Positions 53,963-63,997 of a stretch of DNA of 64,000 bases are shown here, piece by piece. Source of the stretch: Gammaproteobacteria bacterium (GTDB taxonomy: Bacteria > Pseudomonadota > Gammaproteobacteria > Legionellales > Legionellaceae); the NCBI GenBank assembly GCA_030147635.1, contig JASBUZ010000025.1, positions 95,441 through 159,440 on the forward strand. The letters are read 5' to 3'. The first letter of the stretch is position 1; the number at the start of each line of letters is the position of its first letter. The translations under genes were made by a program, and so were the position numbers. The notes under the pieces are model-generated. The model was given only the letters and a program-made list of their open reading frames with translations. It searched no databases and was not told the DNA's origin.

Positions 53963-54569
53963 AGAAGCACAGGCAAAATTAACGCCCAATAAAGCAATTG
54001 CATTGCTAAAAGCAGGCAATGAGCGATTTCTGCAAAATATGCGCTTGAACCGAAATTTACTGCAACAAGTGAATGAAACAGCGGCAGGACAATATCCATT
54101 TGCAACTATTTTGAGCTGTATTGATTCACGGGCACCTGCAGAACTGATTTTTGACCAAGGTTTGGGCGACGTATTTAATGCGAGAATTGCCGGAAATATT
54201 ATTAATGATGATATTATTGGAAGTCTTGAGTTTTCTTGTAAGCTTGCCGGTTCAAAGCTCATCGTTGTTTTAGGTCATACCAGCTGCGGTGCAGTCAAAG
54301 GAGCCTGTGATGGGGCTGAGTTGGGTTATTTAACAGGGCTCTTGAAGAAGATTTCTCCAGCAATTGAAGCAGAGACCTCAGAGAAGACAGAGCGCTCTGG
54401 TAGTAACCTCCACTTTGTTAATCAAGTTGCAGCGCTTAATGTTAAAGAGAGTGTCCACCATATCTTAGATCGAAGCGATATTTTGCGTGAAATGCTGGCC
54501 AATCAAGAAATTTTGGTGGTTGGTGCAATGTATGATGTTGCAACGGGTAAAGTCTCTTTTTTTGACTAG
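53946..54569 (+). CDS. Beta-class carbonic anhydrase
   Basis: 207 residues. Zinc ligands Cys and the Asp-Arg dyad are in 'LSCIDSRAPAELIFDQGLGD', and His/Cys in 'VLGHTSCGAVKGA'. 'NARIAGNI' is also conserved. There is no signal peptide visible, so it is likely cytosolic. It interconverts CO2 and bicarbonate. It overlaps the preceding bestrophin gene and is followed after 14 bp by hslO. Confidence 0.94.
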   Translation: MRTLTKEAQAKLTPNKAIALLKAGNERFLQNMRLNRNLLQQVNETAAGQYPFATILSCIDSRAPAELIFDQGLGDVFNARIAGNIINDDIIGSLEFSCKLAGSKLIVVLGHTSCGAVKGACDGAELGYLTGLLKKISPAIEAETSEKTERSGSNLHFVNQVAALNVKESVHHILDRSDILREMLANQEILVVGAMYDVATGKVSFFD

Positions 54570-54583
54570 AGTGAATTCAACCC

Positions 54584-55426
54584 ATGACAGACACTTTGCA
54601 ACGATTTATATTTCAAGACACCTGTGTTCGAGGAAAAATAGTCCGATTTGACGGTGCTTTGAAAACCATTCTAGCGCAGCATCATTATCCCATTGAAATT
54701 ACAGAGCTTTTGAGTCAAACCTTATGTGCCTCAGTTCTGCTTTCAGCGATTTTAAAGTATGACGGTCAGCTGACGGTTCAGTTTCAGGGGGAGGGTCCTC
54801 TTAAAATGCTGGTTGCCAAGTGTGATCACCTGAACCGAGTGCGTGCGACAGCACAGTGGGATAAAGAAAGCCTGCTAAGTGAGCTCAAAAAAAATTTTGA
54901 ATCGGGTGAACTTGTCATTACCATTCAAAAAAATAAAACCAATCAACGCTATCAGAGTATTGTAAAAATTGATCATCACTCCGTGAGTGACTCATTGGAA
55001 GGCTACTTTTTGAAATCAGAGCAATTAGAGACAAGGCTTTGGCTGGCCTATGATAAAGACAAGCAAGAAGCAGTTGGCTTATTGTTACAAAAGTTGCCAG
55101 AAATAGAGGATTCAAATGAAGCTTGGGAGCATATCCAGACTTTAGCCAACACACTGACTGAACAAGAATTGTTAAGCTGGGATACTGAAACTTTATTGAA
55201 TAAACTTTTTCATGAAGAAACGATTCAGCTCTTTGAGCCTCAACCTGTGAGTTTTTTTTGCCCTTGCAGTGCTGAGAAAATGCTTCATGCAATTACGGTG
55301 CTGGGAGAGGAAGAAGCTTTAAAAATATTGAGTACCAATCGTTTTATTGAAGTGAGTTGTGACTACTGTAATGAGCACTTTGAATTTGATGAAAGTGAAA
55401 TAAGGCAGCTTTTTACTAGACATTAG
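54584..55426 (+). CDS. hslO: Redox-regulated chaperone Hsp33
   Basis: 280 residues (E. coli 292). The C-terminal zinc centre has CxC and CxxC: 'FFCPCSAEKML' and 'SCDYCNEHFEF'. Under oxidative stress these cysteines form disulphides and unfold the linker, activating holdase function. The N-terminal domain has the family's 'LLSQTLCASVLLSAILKYDG'. Sits in an accessory stretch rather than its usual contexts. Confidence 0.95.
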   Translation: MTDTLQRFIFQDTCVRGKIVRFDGALKTILAQHHYPIEITELLSQTLCASVLLSAILKYDGQLTVQFQGEGPLKMLVAKCDHLNRVRATAQWDKESLLSELKKNFESGELVITIQKNKTNQRYQSIVKIDHHSVSDSLEGYFLKSEQLETRLWLAYDKDKQEAVGLLLQKLPEIEDSNEAWEHIQTLANTLTEQELLSWDTETLLNKLFHEETIQLFEPQPVSFFCPCSAEKMLHAITVLGEEEALKILSTNRFIEVSCDYCNEHFEFDESEIRQLFTRH

Positions 55427-55475
55427 GTGAAATATAGGTCACAATGGACTGTTTTTAGTTCTTGTGATTGATTTG

Positions 55476-56270
55476 ATGTCTGTATGGTCCAAAAAAGAAG
55501 CTAAGCTTATATTTGAGAGCTTGGTTGATGCACTAGTCAAAGTGAGCGGTAACAGCCTATCATGCATTGAGGCAGAGCATATCTGGGGTGTAAAAAGCAC
55601 CCGAACACCATTACAAAAGTATTTCGACGCGCTCAAGCAGGTGTTACCACCAAAAGCCTTTGATGAGAACTTTCTACGTAGAGTTTATTACTCGGTATTT
55701 CATACAACCCCTATCCCGGAAAAACGAAACCACATTTTGGTTCAGCAACAGTGGAAGATGAGTGCGCGGGATCATAGTAAAGCGGTAAAGGTTAATTTTT
55801 GGATTGATCTCGATCAGTTAGCAAGCTTACTCAATAATCATTGGAAAGCTTCACCTGCTTATACTTTCGAATTGGAGTGCAAGCGTACGACCGAGCAGAG
55901 AGTCAACAGAAGTGAAAAAGGTTTTCATGTCACTTGCCACAAGGGTAGTCGTGTGTGCTCATCTTATAGTTCGACGCCTACAAGTACATTTCTTTTTTGG
56001 GGATGTATGGCGAGTGGCATGGTGAGTGGTAGTGCTTTGCTGATCGTGATTTTAGCTGCTGCCTCTTTTTTTACTATGAGTACAATCGGGATTAGTGCTG
56101 CTGTAGGTGTGTCGTTTGCAGCAGGCCTGACGAGTTATAGTTTATTTAGGGCAAGCCAAATGCCGAGAACAAAAAATGTTATAGTAGAGTATAACCCTGA
56201 ACACATAGATGATATTTTGCAAGGCTGTAAAGAAGTGATTGAGTCAGCCAGTATGTCTCATACGCCGTAA
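55476..56270 (+). CDS. Hypothetical protein with a membrane hairpin
   Basis: About 264 residues from ATG 55476 (GTG 55464 alternative; no clear ribosome site). The first 165 residues look soluble ('LIFESLVDALVKVSGNSL', 'VNFWIDLDQLASLLNNHW'). Two adjacent hydrophobic segments follow, near residues 174-220 ('SALLIVILAAASFFTMSTIG'). A short cytosolic tail then ends in 'EYNPEHIDDILQGCKEVIES'. No family recognised. It starts a probable three-gene unit with the next two. Confidence 0.65.
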   Translation: MSVWSKKEAKLIFESLVDALVKVSGNSLSCIEAEHIWGVKSTRTPLQKYFDALKQVLPPKAFDENFLRRVYYSVFHTTPIPEKRNHILVQQQWKMSARDHSKAVKVNFWIDLDQLASLLNNHWKASPAYTFELECKRTTEQRVNRSEKGFHVTCHKGSRVCSSYSSTPTSTFLFWGCMASGMVSGSALLIVILAAASFFTMSTIGISAAVGVSFAAGLTSYSLFRASQMPRTKNVIVEYNPEHIDDILQGCKEVIESASMSHTP

Positions 56271-56375
56271 CCTGCTTGGAAAAGGTTTCATAGATAGCCC
56301 CCGAGGGTTGTCTGTGATACTGTTGAAATTAAGGCTAGATTTTTCAAGTGACTTTTCAAAACAGGAGGTTTTGTG

Positions 56376-56777
56376 ATGAGCGCTGAAAGTTTCCTATCTA
56401 AGCAGTTACAAAAATTCACATTAGTTGATTTATCCCTAGTGAAATCCGTCTACTTTGTCTTTGGCCTCATGATTTTTACTTTATATCCGAGGTTATCTTT
56501 TTTGGATTGGTGGTTTTATCTGATTTTATTTGTTTTATGCTGGCTGCCTTTAGCTATCCATTTCTTCTCACAAGAAGGGAGCTTTTTTGAAAAGGCGCAT
56601 GCGTTCTTGAAAAGTAATAATCCGTCGAATCAGGTTTTATTGTTTTTAAGTACTTTTTTCTTTGCCTTTATGTTGGCAGTACTATTCCCAATACTCGGGA
56701 CAGTATGCTGGTGGATTTACCTGATTATTTTGGTAGGTCTTGCGATTAAGCCTCTTACTAAAACTTGGTGTTGGTGA
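56376..56777 (+). CDS. Small orphan membrane protein
   Basis: About 133 residues, ATG with a strong GGAGG eight bases upstream. Three or four hydrophobic helices ('SVYFVFGLMIFTLYPRLSFL', 'WWFYLILFVLCWLPLAIHFF', 'LFPILGTVCWWIYLIILVG') separated by a polar loop. No family recognised. It precedes the DUF5685-like gene by 4 bp, so coupling is likely. A 9-bp hairpin (with G-U pairs in RNA) lies around 56297-56318 upstream, with no U-run. Confidence 0.7.
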   Translation: MSAESFLSKQLQKFTLVDLSLVKSVYFVFGLMIFTLYPRLSFLDWWFYLILFVLCWLPLAIHFFSQEGSFFEKAHAFLKSNNPSNQVLLFLSTFFFAFMLAVLFPILGTVCWWIYLIILVGLAIKPLTKTWCW

Positions 56778-56781
56778 GCTT

Positions 56782-57870
56782 ATGTTTGGAATTCTGAAGC
56801 CTTCTTTTAAATACCTTCCGGCAGAGAGTAAAGCGCTTTACCATGCCAGTTATTGCAATTTGTGTGCTGCGTTATCAGCAACGGGGTGTGGTGCTTTGAA
56901 TCGCTTTGCGCTCATTAACGATGTTGTCACCATTGACTGGTTATTGACTGAAACCAAAATATCCAAAGAGCACCCCTTTGCATGCCAAAACTGCAAGAAA
57001 CTTGGCGTGATCGGTAAGAAATCACAGGTGACTGAGCATCAAAAGTTTTTGGCAGCAGTATGTAGCTTTACGGTTGGTGTTAAGCTGAAAGATAACGCAC
57101 TCGATGAGCCAAGCTTCAAGACCAAAGTACGAGCACTTGCTTACTTTCCAGCAATGAGGAAAGCTAAAAAATCACTCAAGGGATTTAAGCTGCTTGATAA
57201 ATTTAAATATAATCTTGAGCTTGAAGCGTGTTACGAAGCAGAAAAAACAAGTCAACTATCCAAAGCATGTTTGCCCACAGAAAACTGCTATGAGCTTTTT
57301 ACTTTGGAAGCCAGTAAAGCACTGTCCAGTTTGCCCAAGCCGACGATTAGTCTTTTAGGGCGTTATTTAGGTCGCTATGTTTATTTATACGACGCGCTAG
57401 AAGATATGGATGAAGACTTGGCGAGTGGTCGTTATAATGCTTTGAATGCCAATGTTGATTATCAAGGAGAACCAGAGAAAAAAGAACTTGCTGCCAAAAG
57501 ATTGTTAATGGCATTAAAAGGTATGCACCTTGAATTGTTCGAGCGAATAGCAAGTCTTCCTCGAGAACTGAGCGCTGATCGTTTGCGTATGAAGTGGGAG
57601 AGCTTGCTGCTTGGCATAGAAGAGCGCCTGTTTGATTTGGTGAGACCGATGAATAGTCTTGACTTATCGGCAAGGCTCAGAGCTTTTGCAGTGATTAGCG
57701 AAGGTGTACGAGGTCTTATTAAACCCATGCTTGATGACAGCATGAATCCCTTCAAAGGCTGTCCTTTATGTGAGTCACCAGAGGGAGGGGGGTGTGACTG
57801 TTGCACCGGGAGTGGGTGTGATGGACCCTGTAAACCCCCTGAGAAAGGGGGATGTAATCCACTTGATTAA
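56782..57870 (+). CDS. DUF5685-like protein with cysteine-rich tail
   Basis: About 362 residues. The N-terminus 'MFGILKPSFKYLPAESKALY' with 'YCNLCAALSATGC' and 'INDVVTIDWLLTE' matches the pattern I know from DUF5685 proteins of Streptomyces and Firmicutes; 'CQNCKKLGVIGKKS' fits the next conserved region. Late residues 'YVYLYDALEDMDEDL' resemble an isoprenoid-synthase-type DxxxD helix. The last 35 residues are Cys/Gly-rich ('GGCDCCTGSGCDGPCKPPEK'), a likely metal-binding or modified tail. ATG 56782 is chosen from family alignment. It is uncommon in gammaproteobacteria; transfer is possible. Confidence 0.72.
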   Translation: MFGILKPSFKYLPAESKALYHASYCNLCAALSATGCGALNRFALINDVVTIDWLLTETKISKEHPFACQNCKKLGVIGKKSQVTEHQKFLAAVCSFTVGVKLKDNALDEPSFKTKVRALAYFPAMRKAKKSLKGFKLLDKFKYNLELEACYEAEKTSQLSKACLPTENCYELFTLEASKALSSLPKPTISLLGRYLGRYVYLYDALEDMDEDLASGRYNALNANVDYQGEPEKKELAAKRLLMALKGMHLELFERIASLPRELSADRLRMKWESLLLGIEERLFDLVRPMNSLDLSARLRAFAVISEGVRGLIKPMLDDSMNPFKGCPLCESPEGGGCDCCTGSGCDGPCKPPEKGGCNPLD

Positions 57871-57879
57871 TTAAAAAGC

Positions 57880-57908
57880 TTGCGTGTGCTGGCTGTTCCC
57901 CGTATAAT
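57880..57908 (+). promoter_or_regulatory. Promoter of tRNA-fMet and the rimP-nusA-infB operon
   Basis: TTGCGT, a 17-base spacer and a perfect TATAAT, 13 bases before the tRNA. It probably drives both the tRNA and, by readthrough, the translation operon. Confidence 0.85.
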
Positions 57909-57921
57909 CACTTCCAGTTGA

Positions 57922-57998
<77 letters not shown>

Positions 57999-58009
57999 CT
58001 TTTTAGAAG

Positions 58010-58034
58010 AACCCCATTTATGGGGTTTTTTATT
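58010..58034 (+). terminator. Intrinsic terminator/attenuator between tRNA-fMet and rimP
   Basis: AACCCCA-TTTA-TGGGGTT (7-bp stem) followed by TTTTTT. Since no other promoter is evident before rimP, this is probably partial, setting the ratio of tRNA to operon mRNA. E. coli has similar leader terminators between metY and rimP. Confidence 0.88.
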
Positions 58035-58052
58035 ATCTGACGGTTTGATTTT

Positions 58053-58511
58053 ATGATTGAGCAAGATATCGAACAATTAGTGCACCCAAGCATTGAAGAC
58101 ATGGGCATTGAGCTTTGGGGCATAGAGTATCAAAAGCAGGGCCGCTCTGGGCTTTTGCGTATTTATATCGATAAGCCTGAAGGCGTTGTGTTGGATGATT
58201 GTGAGCGTGTTAGCCGCCAAGTGAGTGCATTGCTTGACGTACACGACCCTATCCCGGGGCAGTACCAGCTAGAAATTTCGTCGCCTGGTATGCCACGACC
58301 TTTGTTTTATCCCGAGCAATACGCACGCTATTTGGGTGAGGAAGTACAAGTTCGTTTGAATGTTCCGGTGAACGGTCGGCGAAAGATTGTAGGTGTAATT
58401 AAAGCAGCAGAAGAGGATGCTCTGATGTTAATGGAAGAAGATAATGAGCATACCCTTCTTTTTTCAAATATTTTGAAGGCACATTTGACTGGTGAACGAG
58501 GCGAAGCATGA
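58053..58511 (+). CDS. rimP: Ribosome maturation factor RimP
   Basis: 152 residues. Family motifs '[20 protein letters not shown]', '[19 protein letters not shown]' and '[13 protein letters not shown]'. It helps 30S assembly. Overlaps nusA by ATGA. Confidence 0.96.
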   Translation: MIEQDIEQLVHPSIEDMGIELWGIEYQKQGRSGLLRIYIDKPEGVVLDDCERVSRQVSALLDVHDPIPGQYQLEISSPGMPRPLFYPEQYARYLGEEVQVRLNVPVNGRRKIVGVIKAAEEDALMLMEEDNEHTLLFSNILKAHLTGERGEA

Positions 58512-60001
58512 GCAAAGAATTGTTATTGGTTGCTGAGGCATTATCCAACGAAAAAGGGGTTTCAAAAGAAACCGTGTTAGAAGCTATTCAAGCAGGCTTA
58601 GAATCTGCAACCCGTAAGCTTTCAGGGATGGATATGGGAATTCGTGTGAAAGTTGACCCCAAAACAGGTGAATACGAAACCTTCCGCTATTGGGATGTTG
58701 TGCCTGATGATGAGTTGATGTTCCCAGAGCGAGAGTTGACCCTTGCTGAAGCACGCGAACGTGTACCAGATATTGAGATGTCTGGCCGTATTGAAGAGTT
58801 GATGCCATCCATTGAGTTTGGTCGCATTGCAGCGCAAAGTGCACGACAAGCGATTGCACAAAAAATGCGAGAAGCAGAGCGTAAGTTGGTTGAAAATCAA
58901 TTCAAAGACAAGCTTGGGCAGCTAATTTATGGCACGGTCAAGAAAGTGACACGTGAACATATTATTATCGACTTAGGTGGTAAAGCAGAAGCCTTCTTGT
59001 CACGTAACGAGATGTTGCCGCAAGAAATGTTTAGAACGAATGATAGAGTGCGCGCTTATCTTTATGCGATTTCAGATCAACCACGGGGTCCACAACTCTT
59101 AGTGAGCCGAATTTGTGATGAGATGTTAGTGGAGTTATTCCGCATTGAAGTGCCTGAAATTGGTGAGAGTGTGATTGAAATTAAGGCTGCTGCACGTGAA
59201 CCGGGCAGCCGAGCTAAAATTGCAGTAAAAACCAATGATGGACGAATTGATCCTGTGGGTGCTTGTGTCGGGATGCGCGGTGCACGTGTTCAGGCTGTTT
59301 CTAGTGAGCTTGGTGGCGAGCGAGTGGATATCGTGCTTTGGGATGATAATCCTGCACAATTAGTGATTAACGCAATGGCGCCAGCTGAGGTATCTTCTAT
59401 TGTGGTTGATGAAGATACACACACGATGGACTTGGCGGTTCATGCTTCTCAGCTCTCTCAAGCGATTGGTCGCAGCGGACAGAATGTTCGTTTAGCAAGT
59501 CAGTTGACCGGCTGGACGCTTAATGTCATGACCATCGAAGAGTTCGAAGGCAAAAGCCAAGAGGAAGCACAGAAGATTCTTGATTTGTTTACCTCAGCGT
59601 TGCAGGTGGACGACGAAATTGCACAACTCTTGATAGAAAGTGGCTTCTCATCACTTGAAGAAGTAGCTTATGTTCCTAAAGAAGAACTATTTGCCATTGA
59701 AGCTTTCGATGAAGAAATCATTGATGAGCTTAGAAACCGTGCCAACGATCATTTATTGACACAAGCTTTAACAGGTGGCAGTGCAGAGGGCTCTAATGGC
59801 GATTCTGCGCCTTTATCTTCACTAGAAGGGATGACCCCTGAGCTGTTAGAAGGCTTGCAGGCTGCAGGTATTACAACGCGAGAAGGCCTTGCAGAGCATG
59901 CGGTTGATGAACTGTTAGATGTTCCTGGTATGACAGAAGAAACCGCTGGACGTTTAATTATGAAAGCGCGAGAAGCATGGTTTGAAGCTGATAAAGCGTA
60001 A
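58508..60001 (+). CDS. nusA: Transcription termination/antitermination protein NusA
   Basis: 497 residues (E. coli 495). N-terminal RNA-polymerase binding domain, S1 domain ('[20 protein letters not shown]'), two KH domains ('[17 protein letters not shown]', '[15 protein letters not shown]') and two C-terminal helix-hairpin repeats ('[20 protein letters not shown]', '[12 protein letters not shown]'). It modulates pausing, termination and antitermination. Confidence 0.97.
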   Translation: MSKELLLVAEALSNEKGVSKETVLEAIQAGLESATRKLSGMDMGIRVKVDPKTGEYETFRYWDVVPDDELMFPERELTLAEARERVPDIEMSGRIEELMPSIEFGRIAAQSARQAIAQKMREAERKLVENQFKDKLGQLIYGTVKKVTREHIIIDLGGKAEAFLSRNEMLPQEMFRTNDRVRAYLYAISDQPRGPQLLVSRICDEMLVELFRIEVPEIGESVIEIKAAAREPGSRAKIAVKTNDGRIDPVGACVGMRGARVQAVSSELGGERVDIVLWDDNPAQLVINAMAPAEVSSIVVDEDTHTMDLAVHASQLSQAIGRSGQNVRLASQLTGWTLNVMTIEEFEGKSQEEAQKILDLFTSALQVDDEIAQLLIESGFSSLEEVAYVPKEELFAIEAFDEEIIDELRNRANDHLLTQALTGGSAEGSNGDSAPLSSLEGMTPELLEGLQAAGITTREGLAEHAVDELLDVPGMTEETAGRLIMKAREAWFEADKA

Positions 60002-60049
60002 TGAGTGTGAATTGTAAATCGGTGCGAATGGCTGAATGAGGAGTGAGAC

Positions 60050-62599
60050 ATGGCGGATGTAACGGTGAAGCAACTGGCTTTGGATGCTGGAATCTCTGTT
60101 GAGCGCTTATTAAGCCAGCTACAGAGTGCAGGCTTGTCTATTACAAAAGAAGATGACTCGGTCAACGAAGAGCAGCGACGGGCCTTACTGAGTTATTTGA
60201 ATTTGAACAAAGCACAAGATACTTCAAAAGCGGCGCCAGAGCGTATTACTTTGCGTCGGAAGAGTGTGTCTCAGGTCACGTTGGGCGCTGATGCGCATCG
60301 AGGTAAGACAGTCAATATTGAAGTTCGTAAGAAGCGGACCTACGTCAAACGAAGTAGCTTACCTGAGCCTGAGCTACCAGAAGTTGAAGAAGAGGAAATT
60401 ACAGTAGACTTAGGGGCGGCACCAGAGGTGCATGATGAGCCTGTGGTAGACACAGCAGTTGAGGCAGACGCTGAAGTCGAATCCTCTGAAGAGCAAGAAG
60501 TTGCTGCCGAGTCAGACAGTGATGTGGCCGAAGAAGCGTCCGAAGTTGAAGAGGTTGCCCCAGTTGAGCCTGAAGCTGCCCCGGTACACACTGAAGAGAA
60601 AGCACGAGATAAAAAACACTTAAAAGAAGACTTTAAATCTGAGTCACGTTCAGACGCGAAGCGTGGCGCCAAGAAGAAAGCGAAATATGCACCTTCTGCC
60701 AGAGACGAAAGTGAGGCGCGTTTCTCAGGACAGGGTAGACGTCATAAAGGGAAGAAACGAAAAGGCTCAGAAAAGTCAGACCGTTATCGTGAGGCAGAGG
60801 AGAGCTTAACACATGGGTTTGCAAAACCAACGGCGCCTGTGATTCATGATGTTGCCGTACCTGAAACAATTACTGTTGCAGAGCTTGCGAAGCGAATGTC
60901 CATTAAGGGAGCTGAGGTCATTAAAACTTTGATGGGTCTTGGCGCTATGGCAACCATTAACCAAGTGATTGACCAGGAAACGGCTATGATCGTGGTTGAA
61001 GAAATGGGCCATAAAGCACATGCACTGACTGAAGACAGTTTAGAGGTTGATTTAGGCGAAGCACATGCTGATGCACAAACAGGGCAAGAGGAAGCTCGCG
61101 CGCCTGTAGTAACCATCATGGGGCATGTTGACCATGGTAAAACGTCTCTCCTTGATTATATTCGTCGTACTAAAGTTGCGGCTGGTGAAGCCGGTGGTAT
61201 TACACAGCATATTGGCGCATATCATGTTTCTATTCCGAAGGGTGAGCTTACTTTCTTAGATACTCCGGGTCACGCAGCATTTACCGCAATGCGTGCTAGA
61301 GGTGCTGAGGCAACTGATATTGTGATTATTGTGGTTGCAGCCGACGACGGTGTGAAGCCGCAAACCATTGAAGCAATTCAACATGCTAAAGCTGCGGGTG
61401 TACCAATTGTAATCGCTATCAATAAAATTGATAAACCTGAAATTGATCCCGATCGTGTGATGAATGAGCTTTCAAGCCATGATGTGATTCCTGAGTCTTG
61501 GGGAGGAGATACCCAGTTTGTTCAAATTTCAGCAAAAACGGGGCAAGGCGTTGATGATTTGCTGGATGCAGTTTTACTGCAGTCCGAAGTGTTAGAGCTG
61601 AAAGCGCACAAAGACGGCCCTGCCAAGGGGATTGTCATTGAGTCACGTCTAGATAAAGGGCGTGGTCCAGTTGCGAGTATTTTGGTACAGAGTGGCACCC
61701 TCAATAAAGGGGATATGTTGCTGGCAGGCTTGCAGTACGGCCGAGTGCGAGCGCTGCTACTTGATAATGGTGAGCAAGCACTTTCTGCAGGTCCTTCTAT
61801 TCCTGTCGAAGTCCTTGGTCTATCTGCTGTTCCACATGCAGGAGATGAAGCAGTGGTTGTGCCAAGTGAGAAGAGAGCGCGTGAGGTTGCTTTATTCCGC
61901 CAAGGCAAATTCCGTGACGTGAAACTCGCAAGACGCCAGAAAAACACACTAGAAGGTATGTTTGATGAGATTAATGCCGGTGAAGTGAAAACACTGAATA
62001 TTGCATTGAAAGCTGATGTACAAGGTTCAGTGGAAGCGATTTCTGATGCTCTAACGAAATTATCTAACGATGATGTGCAAGTGAAAGTGATTTCAACCGG
62101 CGTGGGTGGGATTACCGAATCAGATGTACATTTAGCGATAGCGTCACAAGCCCTCTTGATTGGCTTTAACGTACGAGCTGATGCTGGTGCTAAGCGCCTT
62201 GCGGAGGCAGAGTCTGTGACCTTGAATTACTACAGTGTGATTTATGACATTGTTGATCAGGTGAAAGCAGCACTCTCAGGGATGCTTGCACCAACTTTCA
62301 AAGAGCACATCGTTGGTACTGCTGAAGTACGAGATGTTTTCCGCTCACCAAAACTCGGTGCTATTGCAGGTTGTATGGTACTTGAAGGGATGTTGAAACG
62401 TCATAATCCTATCCGCGTATTGCGTGATAATGTAGTGATTTATGAGGGTGAGCTTGAATCGTTACGACGCTTTAAAGATGATGCCAATGAAGTACGTCAA
62501 GGTCTTGAGTGTGGGGTTGGTGTCAAAAATTATAATGACGTCAAAGTGGGTGACGTCATCGAGGTATTTGAAACGGTTGAGGTGAAGCGAGAGCTATGA
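60050..62599 (+). CDS. infB: Translation initiation factor IF-2
   Basis: 849 residues. An N-terminal IF2N helix domain is followed by about 200 residues of Glu/Ala/Val-rich then Lys-rich linker. The GTPase domain has G1 '[14 protein letters not shown]', G3 'DTPGHAAF' and G4 'INKID'. C-terminal domains bind fMet-tRNA. Start ATG with GAGGAG-type site; overlaps rbfA at its end. Confidence 0.97.
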   Translation: MADVTVKQLALDAGISVERLLSQLQSAGLSITKEDDSVNEEQRRALLSYLNLNKAQDTSKAAPERITLRRKSVSQVTLGADAHRGKTVNIEVRKKRTYVKRSSLPEPELPEVEEEEITVDLGAAPEVHDEPVVDTAVEADAEVESSEEQEVAAESDSDVAEEASEVEEVAPVEPEAAPVHTEEKARDKKHLKEDFKSESRSDAKRGAKKKAKYAPSARDESEARFSGQGRRHKGKKRKGSEKSDRYREAEESLTHGFAKPTAPVIHDVAVPETITVAELAKRMSIKGAEVIKTLMGLGAMATINQVIDQETAMIVVEEMGHKAHALTEDSLEVDLGEAHADAQTGQEEARAPVVTIMGHVDHGKTSLLDYIRRTKVAAGEAGGITQHIGAYHVSIPKGELTFLDTPGHAAFTAMRARGAEATDIVIIVVAADDGVKPQTIEAIQHAKAAGVPIVIAINKIDKPEIDPDRVMNELSSHDVIPESWGGDTQFVQISAKTGQGVDDLLDAVLLQSEVLELKAHKDGPAKGIVIESRLDKGRGPVASILVQSGTLNKGDMLLAGLQYGRVRALLLDNGEQALSAGPSIPVEVLGLSAVPHAGDEAVVVPSEKRAREVALFRQGKFRDVKLARRQKNTLEGMFDEINAGEVKTLNIALKADVQGSVEAISDALTKLSNDDVQVKVISTGVGGITESDVHLAIASQALLIGFNVRADAGAKRLAEAESVTLNYYSVIYDIVDQVKAALSGMLAPTFKEHIVGTAEVRDVFRSPKLGAIAGCMVLEGMLKRHNPIRVLRDNVVIYEGELESLRRFKDDANEVRQGLECGVGVKNYNDVKVGDVIEVFETVEVKREL

Positions 62600-62961
62600 T
62601 GCAAGAAGGTAGTAGTCGGAGACCCGACCGTATCGCTGGATTGATGCAGCGTAAGCTTGCACATCTGATTCAGCATGAAATACACGATCCACGTCTTCCT
62701 CAATGGATGACAATCCTCGAAGTGTCTATTTCAAAAGATTTAGGCCATGCTCGAGTTTATTTTACAGTTATCAATGATGATCCGGATGAGGTAGTTGCTG
62801 TCTTAAATGCATCAGCCCCTTTCTTAAGAACAGCGCTTGCAAAGAGCTTGAGTCTTCGGAAAGTGCCCAAGCTTAGCTTTGTGTACGATGCATCTGTTGA
62901 ATATGGCAAGCGACTGAATCGTTTAATTGACAAAGCAAATGACGGTGATGCAAGCAGTTGA
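62596..62961 (+). CDS. rbfA: Ribosome-binding factor A
   Basis: 121 residues. 'QHEIHDPRL', '[15 protein letters not shown]' and '[18 protein letters not shown]' are RbfA motifs. It has a KH-like fold and binds the 30S subunit late in assembly. The start overlaps infB; the end overlaps truB. Confidence 0.96.
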   Translation: MMQEGSSRRPDRIAGLMQRKLAHLIQHEIHDPRLPQWMTILEVSISKDLGHARVYFTVINDDPDEVVAVLNASAPFLRTALAKSLSLRKVPKLSFVYDASVEYGKRLNRLIDKANDGDASS

Positions 62962-63844
62962 CGGTATCTTGCTGGTTGATAAACCTAAGGGGTTATCCTC
63001 CAACGCAGTACTTCAGCGTGCAAAGCGCTTGCTGGGGGCTGCTAAAGCCGGGCATACAGGTAGTCTTGATCCGCTGGCGACTGGCATGCTTCCTGTTTGC
63101 CTTGGAGAAGCGACAAAGTTCTCACAATACTTACTTGACGCGGATAAGGCATACGATGTGACTGGTGTATTTGGTGCCTGGAGTAGTACTGGAGATGCAG
63201 AGGGCGAGATTCACCCGGTTAGCCCCGATATTCAAGTGTCAGAAGAAGCGTTAAAGCAGGTATTACAACAACTAACAGGTCCGATTGAGCAAGTTCCTCC
63301 GATGTATTCTGCACTCAAACACAAGGGAAAACCCTTGTATACCTATGCGCGTCGTGGAGAAGTGATTGAGCGTCCAGCAAGAAAAGTGACGATTTATGAT
63401 ATGAACTTTCATAAACTTGCAGCTAAAAGTTTCTATCTTTCAGTAAAATGCAGTAAGGGGACCTACATCCGCTCTTTAATTGAAACAATTGGCGAGCAGC
63501 TTGGTGTAGGGGCTTATGTTACGGAGCTACATAGGACCTATACGGCAGGCTTTGAGCATGAGCCCATGTGGCGCCTAGAAGACCTAGAGGCAGAAAGTTT
63601 GGAAGCGCGGCGCGCGCATCTACTCCCCCCTGAGCGTGCTGTGATTCAATTTCCACAGCTTGATATTGGGGAGGATGTGAAGCAAGGCCTGTATCAAGGC
63701 CGGGTGATTTCTGAGATTGAACTAGTGTTACCGGCAGGCCTTGTTCGATTGTACGCGCCAGGAGATGGGTTCTTAGGTTTGGGGGAGGTGACTGCTGAAG
63801 GGTATTTGAAGGCGAAGCGCCTAAAGTCATCTGTTCATGTGTAG
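62939..63844 (+). CDS. truB: tRNA pseudouridine-55 synthase
   Basis: About 301 residues. The catalytic aspartate lies in 'HTGSLDPLATGMLPVCLGE'; 'DKPKGLSSNAVLQRAKR' and 'GTYIRSLIETIGEQLG' follow the family. C-terminal PUA-like domain. The start is uncertain among TTG 62927, ATG 62939 and ATG 62948 within the rbfA 3' end; all keep the catalytic domain. It makes the T-loop pseudouridine of tRNAs. Confidence 0.96.
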   Translation: MTVMQAVDGILLVDKPKGLSSNAVLQRAKRLLGAAKAGHTGSLDPLATGMLPVCLGEATKFSQYLLDADKAYDVTGVFGAWSSTGDAEGEIHPVSPDIQVSEEALKQVLQQLTGPIEQVPPMYSALKHKGKPLYTYARRGEVIERPARKVTIYDMNFHKLAAKSFYLSVKCSKGTYIRSLIETIGEQLGVGAYVTELHRTYTAGFEHEPMWRLEDLEAESLEARRAHLLPPERAVIQFPQLDIGEDVKQGLYQGRVISEIELVLPAGLVRLYAPGDGFLGLGEVTAEGYLKAKRLKSSVHV

Positions 63845-63974
63845 CCCGAAAGCTAACTTACAGCAATTCCCGCTTAAATATTATGCCAGCTTAAAAAAAT
63901 GCGGGTATGCTTTAAAATCAACCAAAAGTAGTTTTATCATCACCTTAGCTCCTCTTTTCAAGCAAAGTCTATTG

Positions 63975-63997
63975 CGCTCTTTTTTATCAAAAGAGCG
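63975..63997. repeat. 9-bp inverted repeat near the window end
   Basis: CGCTCTTTT and AAAAGAGCG surround TTATC. No T-run follows. It could be a weak bidirectional terminator after truB or part of a feature beyond the window. The remaining roughly 130 bp after truB hold nothing I can support; rpsO would be expected next. Confidence 0.4.

Noticed and set aside
60390-60620. Repetitive Glu/Ala/Val-rich coding stretch in infB considered as a tandem repeat
   Set aside because: It is the normal low-complexity linker of IF-2, without a fixed repeat period.
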